64,000 nt of DNA. Source: Mycobacterium parascrofulaceum ATCC BAA-614 (GTDB taxonomy: Bacteria; Actinomycetota; Actinomycetes; Mycobacteriales; Mycobacteriaceae). The stretch is taken from contig NZ_GG770555.1 in assembly GCF_000164135.1 (NCBI RefSeq), positions 615,639-679,638 of the forward strand. Reading direction: 5' to 3'. This document shows, one piece after another, positions 52,995 through 61,900 of this stretch; positions within the stretch are counted from its first letter, which is position 1, and every line of letters starts with the position of its first letter. The notes under the pieces were generated by a model. That model saw only the letters and a program-made list of their open reading frames with translations. It was not told where the DNA came from and did no database searches. A program made the translations under genes and the position numbers.

Positions 52995-53237
52995 TTAAGC
53001 CCCAACCATTTTCATCACGAGCAGTACCGCGACCGCGAGGAACACCACGGCGAAGATGCCAACGCCGAGCACGGTGAGCACCGAACCCGGGGTGAACCGC
53101 CGGGTCGCGGGCGGTTGATGCTGGGCGACGCCCGAGGTCTGCGGCGCGGCGGGGGGCGTGGTCCCCGGCGGCACGCCGCCGCCCGGCTGCAGCCCGGGCG
53201 TGCGAACCGGATCGGGGTTCGGCGGATGGGCGGTCAT
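52995..53237 (-). CDS. DUF6480-type proline-rich single-helix membrane protein
   Basis: An 80-residue protein. The first 50 residues are Pro/Gly rich (MTAHPPNPDPVRTPGLQPGG) and the last 27 form one membrane helix (SVLTVLGVGIFAVVFLAVAVLLVMKMV). This is the layout of the DUF6480 family of actinobacteria, of unknown function. Its ATG overlaps the stop of the zinc ADH gene by four bases (ATGA), so translation is coupled. Confidence 0.75.
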   Translation of the reverse strand: MTAHPPNPDPVRTPGLQPGGGVPPGTTPPAAPQTSGVAQHQPPATRRFTPGSVLTVLGVGIFAVVFLAVAVLLVMKMVGA

Positions 53238-54454
53238 CGCTGGTCCTTTCCGGAATGCTCGGCGTGGGACGCGCCGGCTTTCGCCCCGGGCCGTATCGCC
53301 ACCCGAACGCAATCGTCTTTCTTGTTCTTGAACAGGTCGTAGGCGAGCACGCCTTCCTCGAGCGACAGGTCGTGGGTGATGAGCTTGGCGGGGTTGAGAT
53401 CCCCCTGCTCGACGTAGTCGAACAACCGCGACATGTACCGCTGACCGTGCTGCTGAGCGGTCTTCAGGGTCAGCCCTTTGTTCGTCAGCACGCCGGTCGG
53501 AAACTTGTCGGTCAGCCCGTATACCCCGAGCACCGACACCACCCCGCCTTTGCGGCACGCCAGGATCGCCTGACGCAGCGCGGTGGCGCGGTCGGTCTCC
53601 ATTCGCAGGAATTGCTTGGCGCGGTCGTAGAGCTGCTGTAGGCCGGTGCCATGGCCCTCCATGCCGACGGCGTCGATGCAGGCGTCCGGCCCGCGGCCGC
53701 CGGTCATCTCGCGCAGCGTCTCGTGGACGCTGTCGACCGCGGTGTAGTCGACCGTCTCCAGCCCGAATTCGCTGTGCGCCAGGGCCAGGCGCTCCGGAAT
53801 CCGGTCGATGACAATCGCGCGTTCGGCGCCGAGCAGCAAGGCGCTGCGGGCGGCCATCAGACCCACGCCGCCGGCACCCCAGACTGCCACCGTGTCCCCG
53901 CCGGCGATGTCGCAGAAATCGGCGCCCATGAAACCGGTGGGCACCGCGTCCGACAGGAAGAGCGCCTGCTCGTCGCTGATGTCACCGGGAATGGCAAAGC
54001 AATTCGCGTCGGCGAACGGCACCCGCACGTATTGGGCATGCGAGCCCGCGTAGCCGCCGAACGGATGGGTGTAGCCGTAGATCCCCCCGGAGGGGTAGCC
54101 GAGCAGGGGCTGCTGCAGTTCGGCGTTGGGGTTGGTGGTGTCGCAGCACGAGTACATCTCGTGGTCGCAATACCAGCACTGGTTGCAGGCGATGAACGAG
54201 GGCACCACCACCCGGTCGCGCACCCGGGTCTCCCGCACCTCGGGACCCGTCTCCACGACGACGCCCATGAACTCGTGGCCGAAGACGTCACCTTCCCTCA
54301 TCCCCGGCAGGTAGCCGTCGATGAAATGCAGATCCGACCCACACGTGGTGGTGAGCCGGACTTCGACGATCGCGTCATGGGGATTCAGGATTTTCGGGTC
54401 GTCGACCGTCTCCACCGACAGGTCGTTGACCCCGTTCCAGCACAGCGCGCGCAT
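53234..54454 (-). CDS. Zinc-dependent alcohol dehydrogenase (formaldehyde-dehydrogenase-like)
   Basis: A 406-residue MDR enzyme. Catalytic zinc ligands are Cys38 (CGSDLHF), His60 and Glu61 (GHEFMG). The structural zinc cysteines are Cys90, Cys93, Cys96 and Cys104. The NAD site is VAVWGAGGVGLMAARSALL. The long insertion with GYTHPFGGYAGSHAQYVRVPFAD is typical of the glutathione-independent formaldehyde dehydrogenase group. It probably oxidises formaldehyde or another small aldehyde/alcohol with NAD. It lies 17 bases downstream of the SRPBCC gene and overlaps DUF6480. Confidence 0.9.
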   Translation of the reverse strand: MRALCWNGVNDLSVETVDDPKILNPHDAIVEVRLTTTCGSDLHFIDGYLPGMREGDVFGHEFMGVVVETGPEVRETRVRDRVVVPSFIACNQCWYCDHEMYSCCDTTNPNAELQQPLLGYPSGGIYGYTHPFGGYAGSHAQYVRVPFADANCFAIPGDISDEQALFLSDAVPTGFMGADFCDIAGGDTVAVWGAGGVGLMAARSALLLGAERAIVIDRIPERLALAHSEFGLETVDYTAVDSVHETLREMTGGRGPDACIDAVGMEGHGTGLQQLYDRAKQFLRMETDRATALRQAILACRKGGVVSVLGVYGLTDKFPTGVLTNKGLTLKTAQQHGQRYMSRLFDYVEQGDLNPAKLITHDLSLEEGVLAYDLFKNKKDDCVRVAIRPGAKAGASHAEHSGKDQR

Positions 54455-54471
54455 GCCTCGCCGCCTTTCGC

Positions 54472-54966
54472 TTACCGCGCGGACTTTCGCGCGCTCGGGT
54501 TCGTTCGGACGGTCGGCACCTCGCCGGTTTGCATCAGCGCACGCAGCCGGTAGAGGACCTTGAACGCCGCGGCGCCGGCCAACAGGTCCGGTGCCGGTGT
54601 AGTGGCCCGCAAGGTCACCTCGGTACCCAACTGCCCCGGCGCGGGGCGATAGGTCACCGTGATCTGCTTCGCGTCGCCCGTACCGACGAATCGAAGCCCC
54701 TCCGGTTCCGGGATCAGCTCCGAATCCCATACCGTTTTCGGCCCCGCGAGCAACCGCCAGCGATAACGGTCCGGGCCTCGAAGCTCGACCTCGGCGATGT
54801 CGCCGAGCACTATCGACATCTGCTCGGGATCGTGCCAGAACTGCTCGATCCGCTCGACGGGGCACGCGATCGTGACCGTCTGGCCCCCCGAGGGGCGGGG
54901 CTGCATGGCGGTGACCTTCTTCACCGCCCCCAGCACCTGGTCTTTGGCGAAATTCACGTAGTTCAC
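54472..54966 (-). CDS. SRPBCC-fold protein
   Basis: A 164-residue protein of the SRPBCC/polyketide-cyclase fold: TVTIACPVERIEQFWHDPEQMSIVLGDIAEVELRGPDRYRWRL, then EPEGLRFVGTGDAKQITVTYRPAPGQLGTEVTL, ending in a helix (AAAFKVLYRLRALMQTGE). The GTG at 54966 is chosen because GGAGGGAG lies just ahead. First gene of a unit with the zinc ADH and DUF6480, so it may bind or deliver a hydrophobic compound to that enzyme. A SigF-like promoter is 37 bases upstream. Confidence 0.75.
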   Translation of the reverse strand: MNYVNFAKDQVLGAVKKVTAMQPRPSGGQTVTIACPVERIEQFWHDPEQMSIVLGDIAEVELRGPDRYRWRLLAGPKTVWDSELIPEPEGLRFVGTGDAKQITVTYRPAPGQLGTEVTLRATTPAPDLLAGAAAFKVLYRLRALMQTGEVPTVRTNPSARKSAR

Positions 54967-55003
54967 GCCACTCCCTCCGTCGCGGCCTCCGTCGCGGCGT
55001 TGC

Positions 55004-55028
55004 ATTCCCGCCCAGAACGCGCCCAAAC
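55004..55028 (-). promoter_or_regulatory. SigF-like promoter of the SRPBCC-ADH unit
   Basis: On the minus strand GTTT (55025-55028), 15 bases, then GGGAAT (55004-55009) matches the SigF consensus except one base (GGGTAT). The SRPBCC start is 37 bases downstream. Confidence 0.45.
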
Positions 55029-55129
55029 GGGAGACGGAATTACTGTTCGAAGGGCGAAGCCGCCCGCCGCGAGGGCGTCGGCTATCGCGTTGCAGATGAA
55101 CGCTATTCAGGCGGCGTCGCGGCCGGCAG

Positions 55130-55384
55130 CTACGCCTCCGCGTGCGGGGTTGGGCTTTGCGCAGACTCCCACTTCGATTCGAGCGACCTCGTCACGGTGG
55201 TACCCGCGGCCATGTCGAGCTGGAAGGTCTCCCCGTCGTCGTCCTCGAAGGTGACGACGTAGCCGCCCTCGGTGGAGTCTTTGAACACCACCTTGTAGGG
55301 CCGTTCACCAGAGCCGCGGTCGACGGCAATGATGTCGCCAGGGGAGACGTCGTCGATGAGGTCGTTACCGGAGACTTCGGACAT
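55130..55384 (-). CDS. Small beta-rich hypothetical protein
   Basis: An 84-residue acidic protein with a predicted SH3-like barrel: SPGDIIAVDRGSGERPYKVVFKDSTEGGYVVTFEDDDGETFQLDMAAGTTVTRSL. I recognise no named family, although the pattern resembles DUF1918-like small barrels. TACCGT on the minus strand ends seven bases before the ATG, so the gene is probably leaderless, and the start lies inside a perfect palindrome. Confidence 0.65.
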   Translation of the reverse strand: MSEVSGNDLIDDVSPGDIIAVDRGSGERPYKVVFKDSTEGGYVVTFEDDDGETFQLDMAAGTTVTRSLESKWESAQSPTPHAEA

Positions 55385-55397
55385 ACCGTCGACGGTA
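55384..55397. promoter_or_regulatory. Perfect palindrome at the start of the small beta-rich gene
   Basis: TACCGTCGACGGTA is a perfect 14-bp palindrome that overlaps the first base of the gene at 55384 and contains its probable -10 box (TACCGT). It may be an autoregulatory operator. Confidence 0.4.
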
Positions 55398-55528
55398 GCG
55401 GATTCAGGATCGGGACCCGTTCGGGACCGCGCCCCAGGCGGCCAAACATATTGCGGCCCTGCATATTTCGTTCACACCGGGCCCCTTACCCTGGCCTCGC
55501 GCGGGTGGGTGACCCAGGTCACACGCAT

Positions 55529-55553
55529 GTTTGATCGGCGGCATCGGTGGAAT
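55529..55553 (+). promoter_or_regulatory. Weak SigF-like promoter of the CsbD-like gene
   Basis: GTTT (55529-55532), 15 bases, then TGGAAT (55548-55553). Two -10 positions differ from GGGTAT. It shares the GGAAT core with the SRPBCC promoter on the other side of the stress block. Confidence 0.3.
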
Positions 55554-55615
55554 GCCTGACTGTGGCACGCACGAACGAACTGAGTTCTTGGCTAACGCCG
55601 CAAGGAGACTGTCGA

Positions 55616-56173
55616 ATGAGCGAACAGAACAAAGCCGACGAAGCGCGTCGGGGCCTGATCGATTCGGTGAAGGGCAAAGCCAAAGAGGTCTTCGGGGCTG
55701 TTACCGGCAACGAATCGCTGACCGCCGAGGGGCAACTCGAACAGAGCCAGGCCCACGAGCGCAAGGAGGCGAACGCGACGGAGGCCGTCGCGGAGGCCCA
55801 GGCCAACCGGGCACAGGACCGGGCCGCCGAAGCCCGGGTGGAAGGCGCCCAACAGCGGGTGGCCGCCAACGCGCAGGCCGTCGCCACCGAGGAATCGATC
55901 GAGGCGCGCGAGGCGGCCGAGAAGCGAGCTGCCGATCAGGCCGCACTGCAGCGGGCGACCGCCGAGAAGTCCCGGGCCGAGCTGGACGCGCAGCAGCAAG
56001 TGCAGCGCGCGAAGGCGGAAGAGCGCGCCGAGATCAGGGAAGCGTCGGAGGACATCGTCGACGCCGTCGCCGAGCACCAGACGTCGGTGCAGGTCGCCCG
56101 GCACGAAGAGTCCGAGGCCGACCGCCTCCGGCGCCAGGCTCGGAACGCGACCGACGAAGCCGACCTGCCCTGA
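55616..56173 (+). CDS. CsbD-like N-terminus with long coiled coil
   Basis: A 185-residue protein. Residues 1-45 resemble a CsbD-type stress domain (GLIDSVKGKAKEVFGAVTGNESLTAEGQLEQ). The rest is an uninterrupted Ala/Glu/Gln/Arg-rich helix to the end, predicted coiled coil. CsbD proteins are general-stress proteins of unknown role. AAGGAG stands 7 bases before the ATG. The next gene, another coiled-coil protein, begins 26 bases after the stop with its own AGGAGA site, so the two form an operon. Confidence 0.8.
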   Translation: MSEQNKADEARRGLIDSVKGKAKEVFGAVTGNESLTAEGQLEQSQAHERKEANATEAVAEAQANRAQDRAAEARVEGAQQRVAANAQAVATEESIEAREAAEKRAADQAALQRATAEKSRAELDAQQQVQRAKAEERAEIREASEDIVDAVAEHQTSVQVARHEESEADRLRRQARNATDEADLP

Positions 56174-56199
56174 CGGCGGTCCACACACAGGAGAAGTTG

Positions 56200-56874
56200 A
56201 TGAAGATATCCGAAGTCCCGTTCGCCGTTCTGCGGTTCCACTACCAGCTGGCCCGCTTCCCGTTGCAGTTGATCGAGGACCGGGTCGTCACCCGAATCCC
56301 GACCGAGGCTCCCGCGCGGCTGCTCTTCGAGCGCTCGCTCGGAATGCTGGACACCACGGTCGGCAATGTGCTCGACGACCCGACGCTGGTCGAACGCGGG
56401 ACGGCGCTGGTGGACCGCAGCGACGCGCTGGGCCGCGCGGCCGAGCTGGACGCGAAGGCCGCAACCCGCAAGGAACGGGCCGACGCGAAGCTCAAGGGCG
56501 CCCGGGACGAGGCGATCGAGGACCGGCGGGAAGCCCAGGCGGCGACGCAGCAGGAGATCCAGGACGCCCGCAAGACCGCCGAGCAACGCAAACGCGAAGC
56601 GGCCCAGTCGGCCCAGCAGCAGAGCGCCGCGGCGAAACGCCGCGCCGACGAGGCGGCGGACCGGCAGAAGCGGACGGTGGAATCGGCCAAACGGCAGGTC
56701 GAGACCAGGACTCAGGCGGCCGAGAAGGCCGCGTCCAAGGCCGCGGCGGCGAAGATCGACGAAGCCGAGGACAAGCTGGGCGAGGCCGCCGAGAAGCGCA
56801 CCGAGGCGGACCGCGTGGCGCAGCTGGCGGCCGCCGAAAGGCGGCAGCGGCAAGAGGAGCGCGCGAACGACTGA
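56200..56874 (+). CDS. Coiled-coil protein of unknown function
   Basis: A 224-residue protein. The first about 80 residues look globular (EVPFAVLRFHYQLARFPLQLIEDRVVTRIPTEAPARLLFERSLGMLDTTVGNVL). The remaining 140 are a continuous charged helix (ARDEAIEDRREAQAATQQEI and onward), predicted coiled coil. Annotation pipelines sometimes label such mycobacterial proteins IF2-like because of composition, which I do not accept as function. It follows the CsbD-like gene in the same operon and may be its structural partner. It ends five bases before the convergent cutinase stop. Confidence 0.75.
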   Translation: MKISEVPFAVLRFHYQLARFPLQLIEDRVVTRIPTEAPARLLFERSLGMLDTTVGNVLDDPTLVERGTALVDRSDALGRAAELDAKAATRKERADAKLKGARDEAIEDRREAQAATQQEIQDARKTAEQRKREAAQSAQQQSAAAKRRADEAADRQKRTVESAKRQVETRTQAAEKAASKAAAAKIDEAEDKLGEAAEKRTEADRVAQLAAAERRQRQEERAND

Positions 56875-56878
56875 CGCG

Positions 56879-57556
56879 TCAGGCGCGCGGCGCCGGACCC
56901 TGGTTGATCTTGTTGGCCGCGAACGTCGCGGCCTGGGCGGTCATCCCGGCGTCGATGTAGGAGACGTGCGCCATGATGTTGCCGCCCCCTGAGCAGATCG
57001 GATCGTCGGGGGCGCACAGGCTGATGGTCTTGGACCCGTACGCCGGGTTGATGGTCGGCAGCGGTTGGCCGCCCCACAGCATCGTGGAGAAGCCGCTGCT
57101 GGGCTCGCCGAACAGGGCGACGGCGGCGACGTGGTCGGCGACCGAGGCCGGCATCGCGTTGGTGGCCAGGTCGATCACGGTCGAGCCCTGGGAGTAGCCG
57201 CCCAGCACGATCTTGGAGTTCGGGCAGCTGGCGACGGTGTCCTGGATGTGCGCGCTGGCATCGTTGGAACCGGCGTTCGCACTGTTGTGGTAGTCGTCGT
57301 TGGCCGGGTAGTTGACCGCGTAGACGTCGACGGACTTCCCCCCGAGCTGGGAGGTGAGCGAGTCCACGAAGGCCTGGCCGATGTTGCCCAGACCGGGCTC
57401 CTGGTGAGTGCCGCGAGCGAAGACGACGGAGACGTCGGAGCAGGCGTCGGCGGAGGCGGCGGGCAGGCCCGTCGGTTCCCCGACCGGGATGGTCAGCGCC
57501 GCCCACGTCGTGACGACCGGGACCCCGACGATGCGAGCAAATCTGCGTGCACTCAT
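56879..57556 (-). CDS. Cutinase-family esterase (CFP21/Culp1-like), secreted
   Basis: A 225-residue secreted alpha/beta hydrolase. A signal peptide (FARIVGVPVVTTWAALTIPVG...AASA) ends near residue 37. The triad is Ser122 in GGYSQGS, Asp185 in CAPDDPIC and His197 in MAHVSY, with four disulfide cysteines (39, 111, 181, 188). It is close to CFP21 (Rv1984c) in length and motifs, an esterase/lipase of culture filtrate. It is the second cutinase in the window and has the canonical GYSQG, unlike the first. Confidence 0.92.
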   Translation of the reverse strand: MSARRFARIVGVPVVTTWAALTIPVGEPTGLPAASADACSDVSVVFARGTHQEPGLGNIGQAFVDSLTSQLGGKSVDVYAVNYPANDDYHNSANAGSNDASAHIQDTVASCPNSKIVLGGYSQGSTVIDLATNAMPASVADHVAAVALFGEPSSGFSTMLWGGQPLPTINPAYGSKTISLCAPDDPICSGGGNIMAHVSYIDAGMTAQAATFAANKINQGPAPRA

Positions 57557-57661
57557 GCCGGAATCCTGTCACACCACCGACCGCCGCTACGCCGGCGGTT
57601 CGCGCCGGGGTGCGGATGTGATCTCGTTCGAACCAGTCGCGTTGCGGCGCAACGGATGTGG

Positions 57662-58027
57662 TCAGCGCGCGGTCGGCCGGATGCGGATGGGGCCGGTCCA
57701 GTCACCATCGGGATCGACGACGTCGCCGCGCTGCGTGATCTCCACCTCGCCCGCTCTGGCCAGCCGCCGGGCGGCCTCCCGGGCGTCGGCCATCAGTGCG
57801 CGCCAACTCCCGCCGCCCACCGCCCGCGCGGCGTCCGAGGGGCAGATGCTGCTCCGCCGCCCGCGACGCCCGGCTAACGCGCGGATCGCGGATTCCAGCC
57901 GCTGCGCAACGGGCCCGTTCCCCAGCGCGATCCCGGCGTCGCGGGCGCCGCGGCCGCCGCCGTCGAGGACCCGGGCCAGCTCGGCGCGTAATCGGTCACC
58001 CGCTGGAGCAGTCAGCGGCCGCGCCAT
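57662..58027 (-). CDS. DUF3253 protein
   Basis: A 121-residue protein of the DUF3253 family, winged-helix-like: LESAIRALAGRRGRRSSICPSDAARAVGGGSWRALMADAREAARRLARAGEVEITQRGDVVDPDGDWTGPIRIRP. It has a short Gly/Arg-rich N-terminus. The family has no assigned function, and the fold suggests DNA or RNA binding. Its ATG at 58027 overlaps the end of the enoyl-CoA hydratase gene by 16 bases, so it is translated from the same message. The gap to the cutinase gene holds a small hairpin, CGTTGC/GCAACG (57640-57654). Confidence 0.8.
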   Translation of the reverse strand: MARPLTAPAGDRLRAELARVLDGGGRGARDAGIALGNGPVAQRLESAIRALAGRRGRRSSICPSDAARAVGGGSWRALMADAREAARRLARAGEVEITQRGDVVDPDGDWTGPIRIRPTAR

Positions 58028-58785
58028 TCGGGCTTGCGCTTCTCGGCCCATGCCCGGAGCCCCTCGGCGACGTCCTCGGTCGCGCCGGCCACCTTGCGCA
58101 TGGTCTCGCCGAACCGGACCGACTCGATCCAGCCCATGTCCGCCGTCCGCCACGCCACCTCTTTGGTCGCGCGCTGGGCCAGGGGAGCGGCCTCGGTGAG
58201 GGTCCGGGCCCACGATCTGGCCTCTTCCTGCAGGTCCGCCGGCTCCACCAGTTTCCACACCAGGCCGATCTCCTTGGCCCGTGCGGCGCTCATCGGCTTG
58301 CCGGTCAACAGCAGCTCCATGGCGTTGGCCCAGCCGACCCGCTGGGGCAGGCGGATGGCCCCGACGATGGTCGGCACGCCGATCGCCACCTCGGGGTAGC
58401 AGAACGTGGCCTCGGTGCTGGCGATGACGAAATCGCAGAACAGCACCCCGGTGAGCCCGTAGCCGATGCACGGCCCGTGCACGGCGGCGATGGTGGGCTT
58501 GAACAGCTCCATCCCGCTTTCGAAGGAATTGATCGTGGGCTTCTCCCAGAAGGTGCCGCCGAAGGTGCCGACCGAGCCCTCGCCGTCCTTGAGGTCCCCT
58601 CCCGCGCAGTAGACGTCGCCGTTGGCGGTCAGGATGGCGACCCACGCGTCCAAGTCGTCGCGGAACCGTTCCCAGGCCGCGTTCAAGTCCTGGCGCAGGG
58701 CGCCGTTGATGGCGTTGCGGGCCTCGGGGCGGTTGAGGGTGATGGTGGCGACGTGGTCGTCCAGCTCATACGTGACGAGGCTCAT
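58012..58785 (-). CDS. Enoyl-CoA hydratase/isomerase family protein
   Basis: A 257-residue crotonase-fold protein. The oxyanion-hole blocks are VYCAGGDLKDG (about 57-67) and AAVHGPCIGYGLTGVLFCDFVIAS. FCYPEVAIGVPTIVGAIRLPQRVG is the usual region following the second oxyanion residue, where hydratases carry a catalytic Glu (here the Glu in YPEVAIG is at a different spot). It may therefore be an isomerase or hydrolase rather than a plain hydratase. Substrate is an acyl-CoA. Divergent from hrpA across 116 bases. Confidence 0.85.
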   Translation of the reverse strand: MSLVTYELDDHVATITLNRPEARNAINGALRQDLNAAWERFRDDLDAWVAILTANGDVYCAGGDLKDGEGSVGTFGGTFWEKPTINSFESGMELFKPTIAAVHGPCIGYGLTGVLFCDFVIASTEATFCYPEVAIGVPTIVGAIRLPQRVGWANAMELLLTGKPMSAARAKEIGLVWKLVEPADLQEEARSWARTLTEAAPLAQRATKEVAWRTADMGWIESVRFGETMRKVAGATEDVAEGLRAWAEKRKPEWRGR

Positions 58786-58901
58786 GGCTTCACCCTAGGG
58801 CGGCGAAGGGTGGGCCTTCGTCGGGGAACGGGCGCTCGGACTCGTCCCCGGCGCCGCGCTCGGCGGCGAACGGAACCGGCGGCGCGCCTATCCTGGCCCA
58901 A

Positions 58902-61900
58902 GTGGCCGAACTGTCCCCCGCGGAACTGCGCGCCCGCCTCGACGGTTTGACCACCCGCGACGCCGCGCGCCTCGGACGCCGTTTGAAGAATCTGCGCGGC
59001 GGCAAACCCGAGCAGCTGCGGCAGCTCGCCGAGCAGCTCGCGCGGGCCGAAGCGCTGGTGGCCTCGCGGCAGGCCGCGGTGCCCACGATCGTCTACCCCG
59101 ACCTGCCGGTCAGCGAGCGGCGCCGGGAGATCGCGGACGCGGTGCGGGCCAACCAGGTCGTCGTCGTCGCCGGCGAAACGGGCTCGGGCAAGACGACCCA
59201 ACTGCCCAAGATCTGCCTCGAAGCCGGGCGGGGTGTCCGCGGCACCATCGGGCACACCCAGCCCCGGCGGCTGGCCGCCCGCACGGTCGCGCAGCGCATC
59301 GCCGACGAACTGGGCAGCCCCCTGGGTGAGGCGGTCGGCTACAGCGTGCGTTTCACCGATCAAGTCAGCGACCGCACGTTGGTCAAGCTGATGACCGACG
59401 GCATCCTGCTCGCCGAGATCCAGCGCGACCGCCGCCTGCTGCGCTATGACACGCTGATCCTCGACGAGGCCCACGAGCGCAGCCTGAACATCGACTTCCT
59501 GCTGGGATACCTGCGCGAGCTGCTGCCGCGCCGTCCCGACCTGAAGCTGATCGTCACCTCGGCGACCATCGAACCGCAGCGGTTCGCCGACCACTTCGGC
59601 GGCGCGCCGATCGTCGAGGTGTCCGGGCGCACCTATCCGGTGGAAATCCGGTACCGGCCGCTGGAGCTCGCCGTGCCGTCGGGGGACGGCGACGATCCCG
59701 ACGACCCGGACCACGAGATCGTGCGCACCGAGACCCGCGACGAGATCGAGGCGATCGTCGACGCGATCGGCGAGCTGGACGCCGAACCGCCCGGCGACGT
59801 CCTGGTCTTTCTGTCCGGGGAACGCGAAATCCGCGATACCGCAGAGGCTTTGACCGGTCTCCGGCATACGGAGGTGCTGCCGCTGTACGCCCGGCTGCCG
59901 ACCGCCGAACAGCAGAAGGTGTTCGCGCCCCACACCGGACGGCGCGTCGTGCTGGCGACCAACGTGGCCGAGACGTCGCTGACCGTGCCCGGCATCCGCT
60001 ACGTCGTCGACCCGGGCAATGCCCGCATCTCGCGCTACAGCCGCCGCCTGAAGGTACAGCGGCTGCCCATCGAACCGATCTCGCAGGCATCCGCACAGCA
60101 GCGGGCCGGCCGGTGCGGCCGGGTAGCACCGGGGGTGTGCATCCGGCTGTACTCCGAACAGGACTTCGACGCCCGGCCGCGCTACACCGATCCCGAGATC
60201 CTGCGCACCAACCTCGCCGCGGTACTGCTGCAGATGGCGGCACTGCAACTCGGAGACGTCGAAGACTTCGGATTCCTCGACCCGCCGGATCGGCGGAGTG
60301 TCCGCGACGGCGTGCAACTGCTGCAGGAGTTGGGGGCGTTCGACACCCACGGCGCCATCACCGAGCTCGGCCGTCGCCTGGCGCGGCTGCCGGTCGACCC
60401 CCGGCTGGGCCGGATGATCCTGCAGGCCGAAACCGAGGGCTGCGTACGGGAGGTGCTGGTGCTTGCCGCGGCGCTGACCATTCACGACCCGCGGGAGCGG
60501 CCCGCCGACCGCGAGGAGGCCGCCCGTCAGAAGCACGCCCGCTTCGCCGACGAGACCTCCGACTTCATGTCCTACCTCAACCTGTGGCGTTACCTCCGCG
60601 AGCGACGCAGCGCGTTGTCCGGCAGCGGCTTTCGACGCATGTGCCGAGACGAGTTCCTGCACTATCTGCGCATCCGCGAATGGCAGGACCTGGTCGGGCA
60701 GCTGCGCGGCATCGCCCGCGACCTGGGCATCGTGGAGTCCTCTGACGCGCGGGCGCCCGCCGATCCCGGGCAGGTGCACGCGGCGCTGCTGGCCGGGTTG
60801 CTCTCGCACGTGGGGTTGCGCCGTGAGGACGGGCGCGAGTACCTGGGCGCACGCAACTCGCGCTTCGTCCTCGCGCCGGGCTCGGTGCTCACCAAGCGGC
60901 CGCCGCGCTGGGTGGTGGTCGCCGAACTGGTCGAAACCAGCCGCCTGTACGGGCGGACCGCCGCGCGAATCCAGCCGGAGGCGGTCGAGCGGGTCGCCGG
61001 CGACCTGGTGCAGCGCACTCACAGCGAACCGCATTGGGACGCCCAGCGCGGTGAGGTGATGGCCTATGAGCGGGTGACGCTCTACGGCCTGCCGCTGGTT
61101 GCCCGCCGCCGCGTCGGGCTCGCCCGGATCGAGCCGGCCCAGGCCCGCGAGTTGTTCATCCGGCGCGCGCTGGTGGAGGGCGACTGGCACACCCGTCACC
61201 ACTTCTTCCGCGACAACGCCCGCCTGCGCGCCGAGCTCGAGGAGTTGGAGGAGCGGGCGCGCCGCCGCGACCTGCTGGTCGGCGATGACGAGGTCTACGC
61301 GCTCTACGACGCGCGCATCCCGCCAAACGTCCTCTCCGCGCGGCACTTCGACGCGTGGTGGCGCAAGCAGCGGCTCAAGACGCCGGACCTGCTGACGTTC
61401 ACGCGCGACGACCTGATGCGCACCGGCGAAACCGGCGACGCCGAGCGACCGACCGCCTGGCATACCGGCGGCGTCACGCTGCCCCTGACCTACCGGTTCG
61501 AGCCGGGCGCGGTGGACGACGGCGTCACGGTGCACGTGCCGATCGACGTGCTCGCGCGGTTGGGCGGCGACGAGTTCGCCTGGCAGGTGCCCGCGCTGCG
61601 CGAAGAGCTGGTGACCGCGCTCATCCGCTCGCTGCCAAAAGACCTGCGCCGCAACTTCGTTCCCGCCCCCGACACCGCGCGTGCCGTGCTGGCCGGAATC
61701 GACCCGGGGAACGAGCCGCTGCTGGCGGCGCTGCAGCGCGAACTCCGTCGCCGCACCGGCATTGTGGTGCCGGTCGACGCGTTCGATCTGGACAAGCTGC
61801 CCGCGCATCTGCGGGTGACCTTCGCCGTCGAATCCGCCGACGGTAGCGAACTCGCCCGCGGTAAGGACCTCGCGGCGCTGCAACAGCGGCTGGCCGCCAG

